DNA of 64,000 nt. Origin: Mycolicibacterium sp. CH28 (GTDB lineage Bacteria > Actinomycetota > Actinomycetes > Mycobacteriales > Mycobacteriaceae). A program made the translations under genes and the position numbers. The notes under the pieces were generated by a model. The model did no database searches and was not told the origin of the DNA. It was given only the letters and a program-made list of their open reading frames with translations. Below are positions 24,389-34,208 of this stretch, piece after piece. The first letter of the stretch is position 1, and every line of letters begins with the position of its first letter. The stretch is from the NCBI RefSeq assembly GCF_004745805.1, contig NZ_SRLQ01000018.1:1-64000 (forward strand), given 5' to 3'.

Positions 24389-27300
24389 TCAGGCCAGCAC
24401 GGCGTCGATGGCGCGGTAGATGCGCTGCTCGCTGACCGGCCTGGCGGTGCCAAGCTGCTGGGCCCACAGACTGACCCGCAGCTCTTCGATCATCCACCCA
24501 ATGTCACGCACGTCGGCCGCCACGGCACGAGCCGGCGACAGCGCCTGCCGCAGTTCGTCGTAGGCGCCCTGCACCGCGTGCACGCGGAGCATGCGGTCAC
24601 GGTCGGCCTGAAGCCCGTGAGGCAGCCGTTCGAGTCGGCGGCTAATGGCGGTCAGGTAGCGGGCCAGGTCGCTCAGATGGGCAGCTCCGGTGGCGGTGAC
24701 GAAGTGCTTCGGGACCAGACGACCAAGCTGTTCCCTGATGTCGGCGACGGCGTCGGCCTGGGCCGCCGACGGCCGGTCCGGCAGGAGCACTTGCGCCTCC
24801 TGCAGCGCGGTGAGCACTTTCTGCACCCGGCCCAGGATGTCGCGGGTGGTCGACGGCAGCGCCGCGGCCACCCGGTCGCGCAGAGCGGCGAAGTCGCCTC
24901 TGCTCCACGCCGGCGCCACCGCCAGGATATCGACCGCCGCGTCGGCACAGTCGTCGAGTAACGCGGCCAGCGACCCGTCCGGGTTGGCGCTCAGCACCAG
25001 CCGGGTGCGCGTATCCAGACCCTTCTCCAGCGATTTCACCGGGGAGGGCACTGTCAGGCGCAGCAGGCGCCGCGTGCCCGCCGCCATCGCTGGCTCCCGT
25101 TCGGCGGCGGTGGCGAACACCCGGATATCCACCGCTGCCCCGGCATCGACCAGTGCCGGGTACCCGCGCACGACGTGGCCGCCGACGGTGCGTTCGACAG
25201 TGTTCGGCAACCCGTCGAGGTCATCGGGCCAGGTGCGCAACCCGGACCGTTCCAGGTCGCTGGCGACGGCCTCGGCCACCGCCCGACGGGCCGAACCGGC
25301 CAGCTGCCGCTGCAGCACGTCGAGGTCCTTGCCGCGGGCCACCTCGGTGCCGTCGTTCGCTTCGATGGCGAAGGTCACCCGCAGGTGCGCGGGCAGCTTC
25401 TCCAGGTCGAACGCGCTGACCGGCACCAGGACGCCGGTGCGCCGGTGCAGCTCACGCTGCAGTGCTTCGAGCACCGGCTCACGTCCGGGGTCGATGGCGG
25501 CCAGCACTGCTCGGGCCGTGTCCGGGGCGGGAACGAAGTTGCGCCGCAGATCTTTCGGCAACGAGCGGATCAACGCGGTCACCAGCTCCTCGCGCAGTGC
25601 GGGCACCTGCCAGCTGAACTCGTCACCGCCCAGCCGGGCCAGCACCTCCACCGGGACGTGGACGGTCACCCCGTCGTCGGCGGCGCCGGGCTCGAAGCGG
25701 TAGGTCAGCGGCAGGGACAGATCGCCGGCCCGCCAGTTGTCCGGACGTTCGGCGTCGTCATCGACCCGCAGCAGGTCATCGCGGGTAAACGTCAGCAAGT
25801 CCGGAGTGCGATGGCGTTGCTTCTTCCACCACCCGTCGAAGTGCCGAACGGAGACCACGTCGGCCGGAATCCTGCTGTCGTAGAACGCGTAGATCTCGTC
25901 GTCGCCGACCAGCAGATCGCGGCGGCGGGCCCGCTCTTCGAGTTCGGCCAACTCCGCCCGCAGTCGGGCGTTGTCACCGAAGAAGTGGTGACGGGTCTGC
26001 CACTCACCTTCCACCAGCGCGTGCTGAATGAACAGTTCCCGCGACACCACGGGGTCGACGTTGGCATATCCCACGCGGCGCCGCGGTACCAGCGGAAGCC
26101 CGTACAGCGTCACCCGCTCGAACGCCATCACCGCGCCGCGCTTGGCATCCCAGTGCGGTTCGCTGTAGGCGCGCTGCACCAGATCGCCGGCGACCCGCTC
26201 GACCACCTCCGGTTCGATCCTGGCCGCGATCCGCCCATAGAGCCGGCTGGTCTCGACCAGGTCGGCCACCACGATCCAGCGGGGTGGCCGCTTGGTCAGC
26301 ACCGATCCCGGGGCCAGTACGAACTTGGAGTTCCGGGCGCCGGTGTATTCGCGCGAATCCCCTTCTCGCAGGCCAACATGCGACAGCAGGCCCGCGACAA
26401 GGGCGGCGTGCACCCGCGCCGGGTCGGCCGGTTCGGGGTCACCGGACTCCCGGATGCCGATGTCACGGGCGATGCTGCGCAGCTGACCGGCCAAATCCTG
26501 CCACTCCCGAATCCGCAGGTAGTGCAGGAACTCCTCGCGGCACATCCGCCGGAAGGCACTGCCGGACAGCGCCTTCCGCTGCTCGCCGAGATAGCGCCAC
26601 AGGTTCAGGTAGGACTCGAAGTCGGAGTGCTCGTCGGCGAACCGGGCATGCTTCTGGCGGGCCGCCTCCTCCCGGTCCGTGGGCCGCTCGCGGGGGTCGG
26701 GGATCGACAGGGCCGCGGCGAGCACCAGCACCTCGCGCACGCAGCCTTCCGCGTCGGCCTGCAGGATCATCCGCCCCAGCCGGGGGTCGACCGGCAGCTG
26801 TGCGAGCCGGCGGCCCAGATCGGTGATCGTGCCCCCGGAGTCGAAGGCCCCGAGTTCCTGCAGCAGCTGCACACCGTCGCGGACGCTGCGCCCGTCCGGC
26901 GGGTCGAGGAACGGAAAACTCTCGATGTCACCGAGTTGCAGGGCCGCCATCTGCAGCATCACCGCGGCCAGGTTGGTCCGCTGAATCTCGGGATCGGTGT
27001 AGCGGGGTCGCGCCGCGAAGTCTTCCTCGGAGTACAGCCGAATGCACACCCCGGGCGAGGTACGCCCGGACCGGCCTGCCCGCTGCGCGGCCGAGGCTTG
27101 CGAGATGGGTTCGATCGGCAGTCGCTGCACCTTGGTGCGCCGGCTGTAGCGCGAGATGCGCGCGGTGCCGGGGTCGATGACGTAGCGGATACCGGGTACG
27201 GTCAGTGACGTCTCGGCGACGTTGGTGGCCAACACAATCCGCCGGACGGCCCGAGACGGCGCGAACACCTTCTGCTGCTCGGCAGTCGGCAACCGGGCGT

Positions 27301-28306
27301 AGAGGGGCAGCACCTCGGTGTTTTTCAAGTCCCGCAACGCTTCTGCGGTATCTCTGATCTCCCGCTCGCCGGACAGGAACACCAACACGTCGCCGGGCGG
27401 TTCGGCCGCCAACTCGCCGACGGCGTCGACAATGGCCTCGGTCTGGTCGCGGATCTCGGTGCGCACGATCTCGTGATCGGGGTCGTCGGGATCATCCGAA
27501 TCATCTTTTGCGACAGTTACTTCCAGTGGTCGATAGCGGATCTCCACCGGGTAGGTGCGCCCCGACACCTCGACGATCGGCGCACCGTTGAAGTGCGCGG
27601 CAAAACGTTCCGGTTCGATCGTCGCAGAGGTGACGATCACCTTTAGGTCGGGCCGCCGCGGCAGGAGTTCCCGAAGGTAGCCGAGCAGGAAGTCGATGTT
27701 GAGGCTACGTTCGTGGGCCTCGTCGAGGATCAGCGTGTCGTAACGCAGCAGGCGCCGGTCGCGCTGGATCTCGGCGAGCAGGATGCCGTCGGTCATCAGC
27801 TTGACCAGCGTTCGGTCACTTGCCTGATCGGTGAACCGCACGGTGTACCCGACGGTTTCACCCAGCGGGGAACCCAATTCGTCAGCGATCCGCTGCGCGA
27901 CGGTACGGGCGGCAAGCCGGCGCGGCTGGGTGTGGCCGACGGTGCCGCGAATCCCGCGGCCGAGCTCAAGGCAGATCTTGGGCAGCTGAGTGGTCTTGCC
28001 GGATCCGGTCTCGCCGGCAACCACGACGACCTGGTTCTCGTTGATGGCCTTGGCCAGCTCACCGCGGTGCTCGCTGACCGGCAGATCGGGGTAGGTGATC
28101 GTCGGAACCGCGGCGATGCGGGCGGCGACCAGCGCCTCTCCCGCGGCGATCTGATCGGCGATCTGCTGCAGCTTGTCCGGTGCGACCTCACCGCGCAGTG
28201 ACTTCAGCCGGCGCCCCAGCCGGGCCGCGTCGCGGATCGTCAGACCGTCGAGGCGGCCACGCAACTGACGCACCTCGCGAACCTGGTCGACAGACGCTTC
28301 GGACAC
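24389..28306 (-). CDS. hrpA: ATP-dependent RNA helicase HrpA
   Basis: A DEAH-box helicase of 1305 residues, close to the 1300 of E. coli HrpA. The motor has Walker A GETGSGKTT (about residue 88), the DEAH motif in LILDEAHERS, SAT in VIVTSATIE, and the late motif QRAGRSGR. Helicase-associated and OB-fold regions and the DUF3418 C-terminus follow. The family acts on structured RNA and stalled or collided ribosomes. I chose the GTG at 28306 (VSEASVDQ) because a TATCCT hexamer lies seven bases upstream; the frame is open for another 82 codons opposite an annotated gene. Confidence 0.92.
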   Translation of the reverse strand: MSEASVDQVREVRQLRGRLDGLTIRDAARLGRRLKSLRGEVAPDKLQQIADQIAAGEALVAARIAAVPTITYPDLPVSEHRGELAKAINENQVVVVAGETGSGKTTQLPKICLELGRGIRGTVGHTQPRRLAARTVAQRIADELGSPLGETVGYTVRFTDQASDRTLVKLMTDGILLAEIQRDRRLLRYDTLILDEAHERSLNIDFLLGYLRELLPRRPDLKVIVTSATIEPERFAAHFNGAPIVEVSGRTYPVEIRYRPLEVTVAKDDSDDPDDPDHEIVRTEIRDQTEAIVDAVGELAAEPPGDVLVFLSGEREIRDTAEALRDLKNTEVLPLYARLPTAEQQKVFAPSRAVRRIVLATNVAETSLTVPGIRYVIDPGTARISRYSRRTKVQRLPIEPISQASAAQRAGRSGRTSPGVCIRLYSEEDFAARPRYTDPEIQRTNLAAVMLQMAALQLGDIESFPFLDPPDGRSVRDGVQLLQELGAFDSGGTITDLGRRLAQLPVDPRLGRMILQADAEGCVREVLVLAAALSIPDPRERPTDREEAARQKHARFADEHSDFESYLNLWRYLGEQRKALSGSAFRRMCREEFLHYLRIREWQDLAGQLRSIARDIGIRESGDPEPADPARVHAALVAGLLSHVGLREGDSREYTGARNSKFVLAPGSVLTKRPPRWIVVADLVETSRLYGRIAARIEPEVVERVAGDLVQRAYSEPHWDAKRGAVMAFERVTLYGLPLVPRRRVGYANVDPVVSRELFIQHALVEGEWQTRHHFFGDNARLRAELAELEERARRRDLLVGDDEIYAFYDSRIPADVVSVRHFDGWWKKQRHRTPDLLTFTRDDLLRVDDDAERPDNWRAGDLSLPLTYRFEPGAADDGVTVHVPVEVLARLGGDEFSWQVPALREELVTALIRSLPKDLRRNFVPAPDTARAVLAAIDPGREPVLEALQRELHRRTGVLVPVSAFDLEKLPAHLRVTFAIEANDGTEVARGKDLDVLQRQLAGSARRAVAEAVASDLERSGLRTWPDDLDGLPNTVERTVGGHVVRGYPALVDAGAAVDIRVFATAAEREPAMAAGTRRLLRLTVPSPVKSLEKGLDTRTRLVLSANPDGSLAALLDDCADAAVDILAVAPAWSRGDFAALRDRVAAALPSTTRDILGRVQKVLTALQEAQVLLPDRPSAAQADAVADIREQLGRLVPKHFVTATGAAHLSDLARYLTAISRRLERLPHGLQADRDRMLRVHAVQGAYDELRQALSPARAVAADVRDIGWMIEELRVSLWAQQLGTARPVSEQRIYRAIDAVLA

Positions 28307-28313
28307 TCGCGCC

Positions 28314-28319
28314 AGGATA
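28314..28319 (-). promoter_or_regulatory. -10 hexamer of likely leaderless hrpA promoter
   Basis: TATCCT (TANNNT) ends seven bases before the hrpA GTG. The region between hrpA and the divergent small gene is only 33 bp, so the promoters must overlap; a plus-strand TAGGCT lies at 28325-28330. Confidence 0.5.
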
Positions 28320-28339
28320 GGCCGTAGGCTCGGAAGGCG

Positions 28340-28483
28340 ATGACCCCGCTGCTGACCATAGCCATCGTCGTCGGCCTGCTCCTGGTAGGCCTCGGGATCG
28401 TGGCCAGCCAACTGTTTCGGCTCAAGGACTGGCTGAACAAGCCGCCGCCACCCACCGAGCAGCAGGACGATCCCGACACGTGA
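28340..28483 (+). CDS. 47-residue single-pass membrane peptide
   Basis: A very small gene encoding one membrane helix (about residues 3-25, PLLTIAIVVGLLLVGLGIVA) and a charged, Pro-rich tail ending QQDDPDT. The ATG at 28340 follows GGAAGG. Its TGA overlaps the GTG of the following kinase gene (GTGA), so translation is coupled. The coding potential is supported by the overlap, the ribosome site and the helix; the function is unknown. Confidence 0.6.
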   Translation: MTPLLTIAIVVGLLLVGLGIVASQLFRLKDWLNKPPPPTEQQDDPDT

Positions 28484-29370
28484 CCGAGTTGCCCGCCGGG
28501 GTGCGGGCGATGGCCGCGCGCGGACCCGACTGGGCGAGCTGGGTCGCCGCACTCCCGCAATTGACCCGTGCGGTGCTCGCGCAATGGCAGCTGCGGCCCG
28601 ACGGCCCCGCAGTCCACGGTTACTGCTCCCTGGTGCTGCCGGAGCGCACGCCTGGGGGCGCGGCGGCGGTCCTCAAGATCGGCTTCCCGGACGACGAGTC
28701 CGAACACGAGCACCTGGCGCTTCGGCGCTGGGCCGGCAACGGCGCCGTTCGGCTGCTCAGTGCCGACTCGCACCGCCGAGCGCTGCTGCTGGAGCGGCTG
28801 CGGCCCGAGGACCTGACCGCGCTCACCGACGTCGAGGCCTGCGTGGTCGTCGCCGGCCTCTACCGGCGTATCCACGTACCCGCTATGCCCCAGCTGCGGG
28901 CCCTGCCGTCCTATGTCGAGCGCTGGGCCGGCGAACTGGCCACGCTGCCGCGCAGCGCCCCGATCCCGCATCGACTGGTGGAACAGGCGATCACTGCCGC
29001 CGCGGACCTGACGGCCGACCGCGCAGCGCTCGCCGTCGTCCACGGCGACCTGCACTACGGCAACGTGCTGGGCGCCGATCGCGAACCCTGGCTGGTCATC
29101 GACCCCAAACCGGTCAACGGCGATCCGCACTACGAGATCGCACCCATGCTGTGGAACCGGTTCGACGAATTGGCCGGCGACGTCCGCGAGGGCGTGCGCC
29201 GCCGTTTCTACACCTTGGTCGACGCAGCGGGCTTCGACGAGGACCGGGCCCGGGCGTGGGTGATCGTCCGGATGGTGATCAACGCGATGTGGGCGCTGAC
29301 TGACGGACCGCAGACCGATAAGGATTGGTTGACCACGTGCATCGCGGTCGCCAAAGCGGTGCAGGACTGA
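28480..29370 (+). CDS. APH(6)/hydroxyurea-type phosphotransferase-like kinase
   Basis: A 296-residue protein of the aminoglycoside/hydroxyurea phosphotransferase family. The Brenner-type catalytic motif VHGDLHYGNVL near residue 187 and the metal-binding VIDPKPVNGD near 206 are intact, and LLLERLRPEDL fits the family's hinge. Streptomycin 6-kinases belong here, but chromosomal mycobacterial members have no proven substrate, so resistance should not be assumed. It is co-translated with the 47-residue membrane peptide. Confidence 0.8.
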   Translation: MTELPAGVRAMAARGPDWASWVAALPQLTRAVLAQWQLRPDGPAVHGYCSLVLPERTPGGAAAVLKIGFPDDESEHEHLALRRWAGNGAVRLLSADSHRRALLLERLRPEDLTALTDVEACVVVAGLYRRIHVPAMPQLRALPSYVERWAGELATLPRSAPIPHRLVEQAITAAADLTADRAALAVVHGDLHYGNVLGADREPWLVIDPKPVNGDPHYEIAPMLWNRFDELAGDVREGVRRRFYTLVDAAGFDEDRARAWVIVRMVINAMWALTDGPQTDKDWLTTCIAVAKAVQD

Positions 29371-29385
29371 CCGGCGCGGCGCTCG

Positions 29386-30132
29386 TCAGCGTGGCGGGTC
29401 GCCACGCCACATGAAGCTGTTGACGTACTTGCCCATGTCCTTGGCGAGGAACAGATTCGCCGGTGACGGCGGCCCCGGCCCGTCATCCGGGCCGAACTCG
29501 TGGAAGGGACCGACAGCGCCGGCGATGAGCGCCAGGTCGTTCTTCACCGCGACGATGATCATGATCCGAAGATGGTCGTCGTCGGTGGCGGTGCCCTTGG
29601 GCCAGTCGTCGGCGACTTCGCCGTAGCCGGGTTCGTAGCCCAGGATCGCATTGGGAAGTTCGTAGGACTTCACCGCGTCGGGATACATCTGCCCTAGCAG
29701 ATCGGCGGCCACCGTCCGCGCGTCGCGGCCATGGGCCGGTTCGCTGAACAACCGCAGCGTCCCACCGTCGCCGATATTCAGCTCGGCCGTCACGCCGGTG
29801 TTGTCGGTCTTGACGTCGTAGGCAGCGCCCGGCGCCGGGTAGGACACCGAGAACGATCCGTCCGGGGCGGAGAACCGCGGGTTGGTCGCCACCGGCAGCC
29901 CGGTCGGCGGCCTGCCGCAGTCCGGCGGGCAGTGGTATTTCACCGGCGCCTCAACGAGCCGCGTCGCCACCACACTCAACGCCATCATCGCCACCACCAG
30001 CACGACGACCCAGATGCCCAGGGTGACGAAGTAGGCGGGGCCGCGTTGTTTGCGAGCCCGGTAGCGCCTGCCAGGCACCGCGTAACCCGCGAACGAGTCG
30101 GCGTCCTCGCGGGCGTCCGCCACCCCGGTCAC
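29386..30132 (-). CDS. Single-pass membrane protein paired with the sedolisin protease
   Basis: A 248-residue protein with a short basic cytosolic N-terminus (PGRRYRARKQRG), one membrane helix near residues 36-60 (FVTLGIWVVVLVVAMMALSVVA) and an extracytoplasmic domain that starts after two close Cys (HCPPDC). The start is a GTG at 30132 overlapping the protease TGA (GTGA). No family recognised. Its coupling to a secreted protease suggests a partner, inhibitor or anchor; this is inference. Confidence 0.7.
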   Translation of the reverse strand: MTGVADAREDADSFAGYAVPGRRYRARKQRGPAYFVTLGIWVVVLVVAMMALSVVATRLVEAPVKYHCPPDCGRPPTGLPVATNPRFSAPDGSFSVSYPAPGAAYDVKTDNTGVTAELNIGDGGTLRLFSEPAHGRDARTVAADLLGQMYPDAVKSYELPNAILGYEPGYGEVADDWPKGTATDDDHLRIMIIVAVKNDLALIAGAVGPFHEFGPDDGPGPPSPANLFLAKDMGKYVNSFMWRGDPPR

Positions 30133-31745
30133 CGGTTCACCGACTTCAGCACCAGCAGGGCCTTGATGAGGTTCTCGACGTTGGGGGTGCCCAGTCCGGT
30201 GATCATGTCGTAGCCGGGTACGACGGGCGTGACGGCATTGGCGCCGAGGTTGATGTCCCGGAACGCCGGGATCGTGGAGCTGTTCGCGATCTCGTAGATG
30301 AGCGGGTTGAGATCCCCGAGTTGGGACAACCCGCGCGCGGTCAGGAACTGGTTCATCACCGCCGCCAGCCCGGCCCACACGGGCGCGGACTGCGACGTCC
30401 CGCCACCGACCAGTATCTGCCCGTTGAACACGAACTTGACGCCGGTGAACGGGTCGGCCACCGCGGCGATGTCGGGAACCAGCCGCTTGTCGCGGGGGCC
30501 GGAACGTTCACCGGTGGTCTGCCAGGACGGGCGGGCGAACAGGGTGGACGCCCCGCCACCGCTGCCCTGCGTCAACGGGACGTCGTACCAGCCCTGCTCG
30601 GCCAGCCACACCCCTTCGGAGTCCGTCGACAACGTCGTCCCGCCGACGCTGGTCATCTCGGGCAGCGACGCAACGGCATCGACGCCGACGTCGTCGGGGC
30701 TGGGTGGATCGGACCAGTCGTGCCCGCCCTTGCACTCCAGACCGGCGAGGTCTCCGCTGGCGTCGAAGGCCGTCGTTCCGTTCCGATGCGCGCGGGCCAG
30801 CGCGGACCGTACCGGCGCCAGGTCGGCCCTGGTGAGCAGGCGATCACAGCCCCAGCCGATCGAAAAGCTCCACACCGCGCCGGGGTAGCGGCGGTCGACC
30901 GCCTCCATCAACTTGCCGAGCTTGACGTAGGCCGCGTCCCCCTCGGCGGTGACCCGAGCGTTCACCAGCACGATCTTGGCCGAGGGCGCGATCGCATGGA
31001 TGAACTGGACGTCCATCGACGCCTCCCCGCGACGTTCGGGCGGCATCTCGCCCATCACCTCGAGGTTCACCTTGGGCAGGGTGAACCAGTCGGAGAACCG
31101 ATCCAGGTCGCGCTGATCCACCCCGTCGAAGGCGAAGACGGCAACCGTCTGCCCTTTGCCGGTGTATCCCGCCGACGTCAAGGCGTTGACGTTGTATGCG
31201 GTGAGCAGCTCGGTCGGCATCAATCCCCCGTCGGGGACGTCGAGCGGCACGTTGGGCGGTGTGCCTTCGTGCCATGGCGTGTACCCGAGGATGCGGCCCA
31301 GCCCGGCGACCTCCCCGGCGAGCTCTTGCGGGACCAGGGGCTGCTGGGGCGAGGCGTAGAACACGTCGCCCCCACCCCTGCGGCGGTAGTCGTGGACCGC
31401 GACGTCCAAGGAACGAGCCACCGCCCGCGGTGAGCCCTCCACGATCGCCCACGAGTCGCCGTCGCGCCACCGGACGGACATCCCGCGGCTGCCGGCCCAC
31501 GCGCTCAGTGCTGCCGGTTCGGCGGTGCCGTGCAGCTCGGCGGTCACTTGAACCCGGTCGGTGCGGGCGGGCCCGAGGTCAACCGCCTGCGAAAGCAATC
31601 GGGCAAATGGTCCGGTGATGGCGTCGAACGGCAACGGCGGCGTCGCACGGTCGGCCGCGAACACCATCATGACGACGGTGAGAAGCGCCAGCAGCGGCGT
31701 CCACCGAAGCGTCCCGGAACGCCGCACCCACATGCCACTCAGCAT
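30129..31745 (-). CDS. Sedolisin (S53) family serine-carboxyl peptidase
   Basis: A 538-residue exported protease. An N-terminal membrane/signal segment (about 14-31) is followed by a prodomain of about 135 residues and the catalytic domain. The Glu/Asp pair lies in EASMDVQFIH, the oxyanion Asp in FDASGDLAG, and the nucleophilic Ser in GGGTSQSAPVWAG; the calcium site is formed by RDINLG and GYDMITGLGTPN near the C-terminus. All catalytic residues look intact. It is co-translated with a single-pass membrane protein. Confidence 0.9.
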   Translation of the reverse strand: MLSGMWVRRSGTLRWTPLLALLTVVMMVFAADRATPPLPFDAITGPFARLLSQAVDLGPARTDRVQVTAELHGTAEPAALSAWAGSRGMSVRWRDGDSWAIVEGSPRAVARSLDVAVHDYRRRGGGDVFYASPQQPLVPQELAGEVAGLGRILGYTPWHEGTPPNVPLDVPDGGLMPTELLTAYNVNALTSAGYTGKGQTVAVFAFDGVDQRDLDRFSDWFTLPKVNLEVMGEMPPERRGEASMDVQFIHAIAPSAKIVLVNARVTAEGDAAYVKLGKLMEAVDRRYPGAVWSFSIGWGCDRLLTRADLAPVRSALARAHRNGTTAFDASGDLAGLECKGGHDWSDPPSPDDVGVDAVASLPEMTSVGGTTLSTDSEGVWLAEQGWYDVPLTQGSGGGASTLFARPSWQTTGERSGPRDKRLVPDIAAVADPFTGVKFVFNGQILVGGGTSQSAPVWAGLAAVMNQFLTARGLSQLGDLNPLIYEIANSSTIPAFRDINLGANAVTPVVPGYDMITGLGTPNVENLIKALLVLKSVNR

Positions 31746-31913
31746 CAGCTAATCGGTCTACCACGACAAGTCGGCGGTCTCGGCCGTGACGGCGCAGTCG
31801 ATTCCATACCGTTATCCGCGGTCATTGCCCGTCGCAGCGCAGTGACGGGGGCCCGCGCCGGGCGCTTCCCTCCCCCGGCAAACCGCCTCGTTAGCGGTGC
31901 GACAGCGATGCGC

Positions 31914-32624
31914 TCAGAGCGGAATAGTCAGCTGACTGCGGATCAGCGGCGCGATCTTCTCGGCCATATACCGATGGCCCTGGTCGGTGGGATGGACACC
32001 ATCCGGGCCGATCAGGTCGGGCCGTCCCACGAACCAGCCCTCGGCGATCGGGTCGATGAACACCGCGTTGGCCATCGCGGCCTGCGCGCTCAGGTCGTCC
32101 CGCAGGTCCAGCACTGTGGGCGGTGGGTCGGCCGTCGGCCACGGCGGTCCGATCACGAGGAACTTCGCCTGGGGCGCCACCCGACGCGCGATCTGGAACG
32201 TCTCGTTGACCATGACCGGATACTTCTGCAGATCTACCGGTTGGTCGTTGCGGGAACCGAAGAACACCACCAGCACGTCGTCGCGGTTGACCGCTCTGAC
32301 AGTGAGGTCTTCGAACACATTGCCCCGGTTGCCGCGGATCCCGTAACCCGCCCCGCCCTCGGCGGCCACGTCGGCGTCGATCTTCACACCTTGATTGGCC
32401 AGCATCCGCCAGGCCTGCGTGGTCCAGGACTGCGTTCCCTGACCGCCCTCGTCGGTGCCAGTCGTATACGAGTCGCCGATGACCGCGATGTGGGTCAGCG
32501 TCGACCCGCGGTTGGCGAGTTCGTAGCCGCCCGGCGCTCGCAAGTAACCGATGACGGCGGCGAGCACCACAAGGCCCGACAGGCCCGTGGTGATAACGCG
32601 GAAAAACGCTTCCCTGCGGGTCAA
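31914..32624 (-). CDS. SGNH/GDSL hydrolase
   Basis: A 236-residue protein with an N-terminal signal anchor (about 9-27) and an SGNH-hydrolase domain: GDSY with the nucleophilic Ser near residue 51, GSRND as the Asn block, and DGVHPTDQGH with the Asp/His pair near the C-terminus. Likely acts on acyl or acetyl esters outside the membrane. The start is an uncommon TTG at 32624 (M-T-R-R-E) supported by a GAGGTG ribosome site. It lies 128 bases after a membrane acyltransferase gene on the same strand. Confidence 0.85.
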   Translation of the reverse strand: MTRREAFFRVITTGLSGLVVLAAVIGYLRAPGGYELANRGSTLTHIAVIGDSYTTGTDEGGQGTQSWTTQAWRMLANQGVKIDADVAAEGGAGYGIRGNRGNVFEDLTVRAVNRDDVLVVFFGSRNDQPVDLQKYPVMVNETFQIARRVAPQAKFLVIGPPWPTADPPPTVLDLRDDLSAQAAMANAVFIDPIAEGWFVGRPDLIGPDGVHPTDQGHRYMAEKIAPLIRSQLTIPL

Positions 32625-32752
32625 AATGGCACCTCACTGATTCGCGCCCGACCCTGGCAGCTTACTGCCCGCGACCCGCGGTCGCCCACCAACGCGCCGC
32701 CGCAAGACGCGGAAGACGTTGCCGCACAGCGGGGCTGGGCAAAAAAGCTGGA

Positions 32753-33997
32753 CTAGCCGGCGCGTGCCGACGACGACGGCCGGCCGTCACGGGCCTGATC
32801 GATGGAGGCCAGCCGACCGCCGGCGGGCGGCGCGCTAGCACCGTCCTGCCCGGCCTTGACGTCGCGGTAATCGACCATCCTGCGCATCCAACGCCGGGCC
32901 GGTTCCTCGACGAAGTGGAACAGCAGCATCGCGCCACCCACCGCCGTCGCGATCAGGCCGACGACCACTACCTTCTGCACCGGCTTGGACAAGTCGAGGT
33001 GGTACTGCTGCACTGCCCAGTTCCACGCCGTATGGACCAGCTCGTGGACCATGTAGAGGCTGAACGAGATCTGGCCGCCGTAGACCAACAGCCGGGTGGA
33101 CAGCAGGGCGGGCAGGCTGCCGACCCCAATCGCCAGGGTGACCACCAGCGGCATGAACAAGACGTCGACCAGCCCACCGGGGTCGATCATCCCCGCGACC
33201 GGATTGGCGTCGTAGTAGTAGAGGATGCCGACGATCGCAGCGGTCAGCAGGACCGCGGTGTAGCCGGCGAACCGGCGGCTGAGTTCGCTCAACCGCAGGC
33301 GGCGCACCGCGGCGCAGGCCAGCGCCCCGGCCAGGAACTGGGCCACGATGCGCGGCAGCCAGCTCCACGGGGTGTAGAAGTGGCCGCTGGCCAGCAAGAG
33401 CACTGCCGGCGGCAACGCGGCCAGGAAGGCCAGCACCAGCAGCGTGCGGGCCCGAGTCACCTTCGACATCCGGAATATCACCAGAACGGCCAGGCCGAAC
33501 ACCAGATAGGCCAGCCATTCCGCGCTGATCGACCAGGCCGGCCCATCCCAGCTCGTACCGTCGAAGAACGGCTCAAACCACAGCTGGACCATGAAGAGCT
33601 GGCGCACGTAGCTGATGGCAGTGAGCTTCTCGACGTCCGGCGAAGGCACAGTGCCGACGTGCAGCGTGAAGATGATCCACGCCGCGGCGATATGCATCGT
33701 CACCAGATAGACCGGCCACACCCGCGACAGCCGCAGCCACAGGAAGTGCATGGTCGCCCGGCTGGACCACGCCGGCCCCATCCGGTCCAGGTAGTTCCAG
33801 GTCAGCACGAAGCCGCTGAGGATGAAGAACAGGTCCACACCCTGGGCACCGGAGTTGAGCAGCGGCTCAAGATCGTCTTTGAGCCGCGGGGAGGACTCCC
33901 ACAGCAAGGGCCGGAAGTGGAACAACACCACCCACATGGCGGCGACGATGCGAAGACCGGTCAGCGCTTTGATCTCTCCGGTTCGCACAACACTCAT
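32753..33997 (-). CDS. Acyltransferase-3 (OafA/YrhL-like) membrane protein
   Basis: A 414-residue membrane O-acyltransferase with about ten hydrophobic segments. TGLRIVAAMWVVLFHF holds the conserved family His, and GVDLFFILSGFVL and the LWLRLSRVWPVYL segment follow in the expected order. Such proteins move acetyl or acyl groups onto extracytoplasmic glycans or lipids. The ATG at 33997 was preferred to a GTG ten codons upstream. The SGNH hydrolase downstream may act on the same modification. Confidence 0.87.
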   Translation of the reverse strand: MSVVRTGEIKALTGLRIVAAMWVVLFHFRPLLWESSPRLKDDLEPLLNSGAQGVDLFFILSGFVLTWNYLDRMGPAWSSRATMHFLWLRLSRVWPVYLVTMHIAAAWIIFTLHVGTVPSPDVEKLTAISYVRQLFMVQLWFEPFFDGTSWDGPAWSISAEWLAYLVFGLAVLVIFRMSKVTRARTLLVLAFLAALPPAVLLLASGHFYTPWSWLPRIVAQFLAGALACAAVRRLRLSELSRRFAGYTAVLLTAAIVGILYYYDANPVAGMIDPGGLVDVLFMPLVVTLAIGVGSLPALLSTRLLVYGGQISFSLYMVHELVHTAWNWAVQQYHLDLSKPVQKVVVVGLIATAVGGAMLLFHFVEEPARRWMRRMVDYRDVKAGQDGASAPPAGGRLASIDQARDGRPSSSARAG

Positions 33998-34196
33998 TTC
34001 CGACTCTTGCTTGCATATCGACGCCACATCGTCCCCACGGGCCGGACCCCGCCGCCGCCGCGATACCTCAGCGGCGACCCTGGCAGCGTATCAGCGCAGC
34101 CCCGCTCGCCCCGGGTTCGCAATGCTGTGGGCCTCCTGAAAGCGCCCGTTGCGCCGAGGTTTGCCGACTGTGACGGTGGTAACACCCGGTGCGCTC

Positions 34197-34202
34197 TACG
34201 CT
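34197..34202 (+). promoter_or_regulatory. -10 hexamer of likely leaderless WS/DGAT promoter
   Basis: TACGCT (TANNNT) ends six bases before the ATG at 34209. No ribosome site precedes the ATG. Confidence 0.5.
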
Positions 34203-34208
34203 GGCGCC

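Noticed and set aside
25175..27208. Open plus-strand frame of 677 codons
   Set aside because: Antisense to hrpA, which has all helicase motifs.
28480..29370. Calling the APH-like gene an antibiotic resistance determinant
   Set aside because: Family membership alone does not show the substrate; it is chromosomal and next to hrpA with no mobile context.
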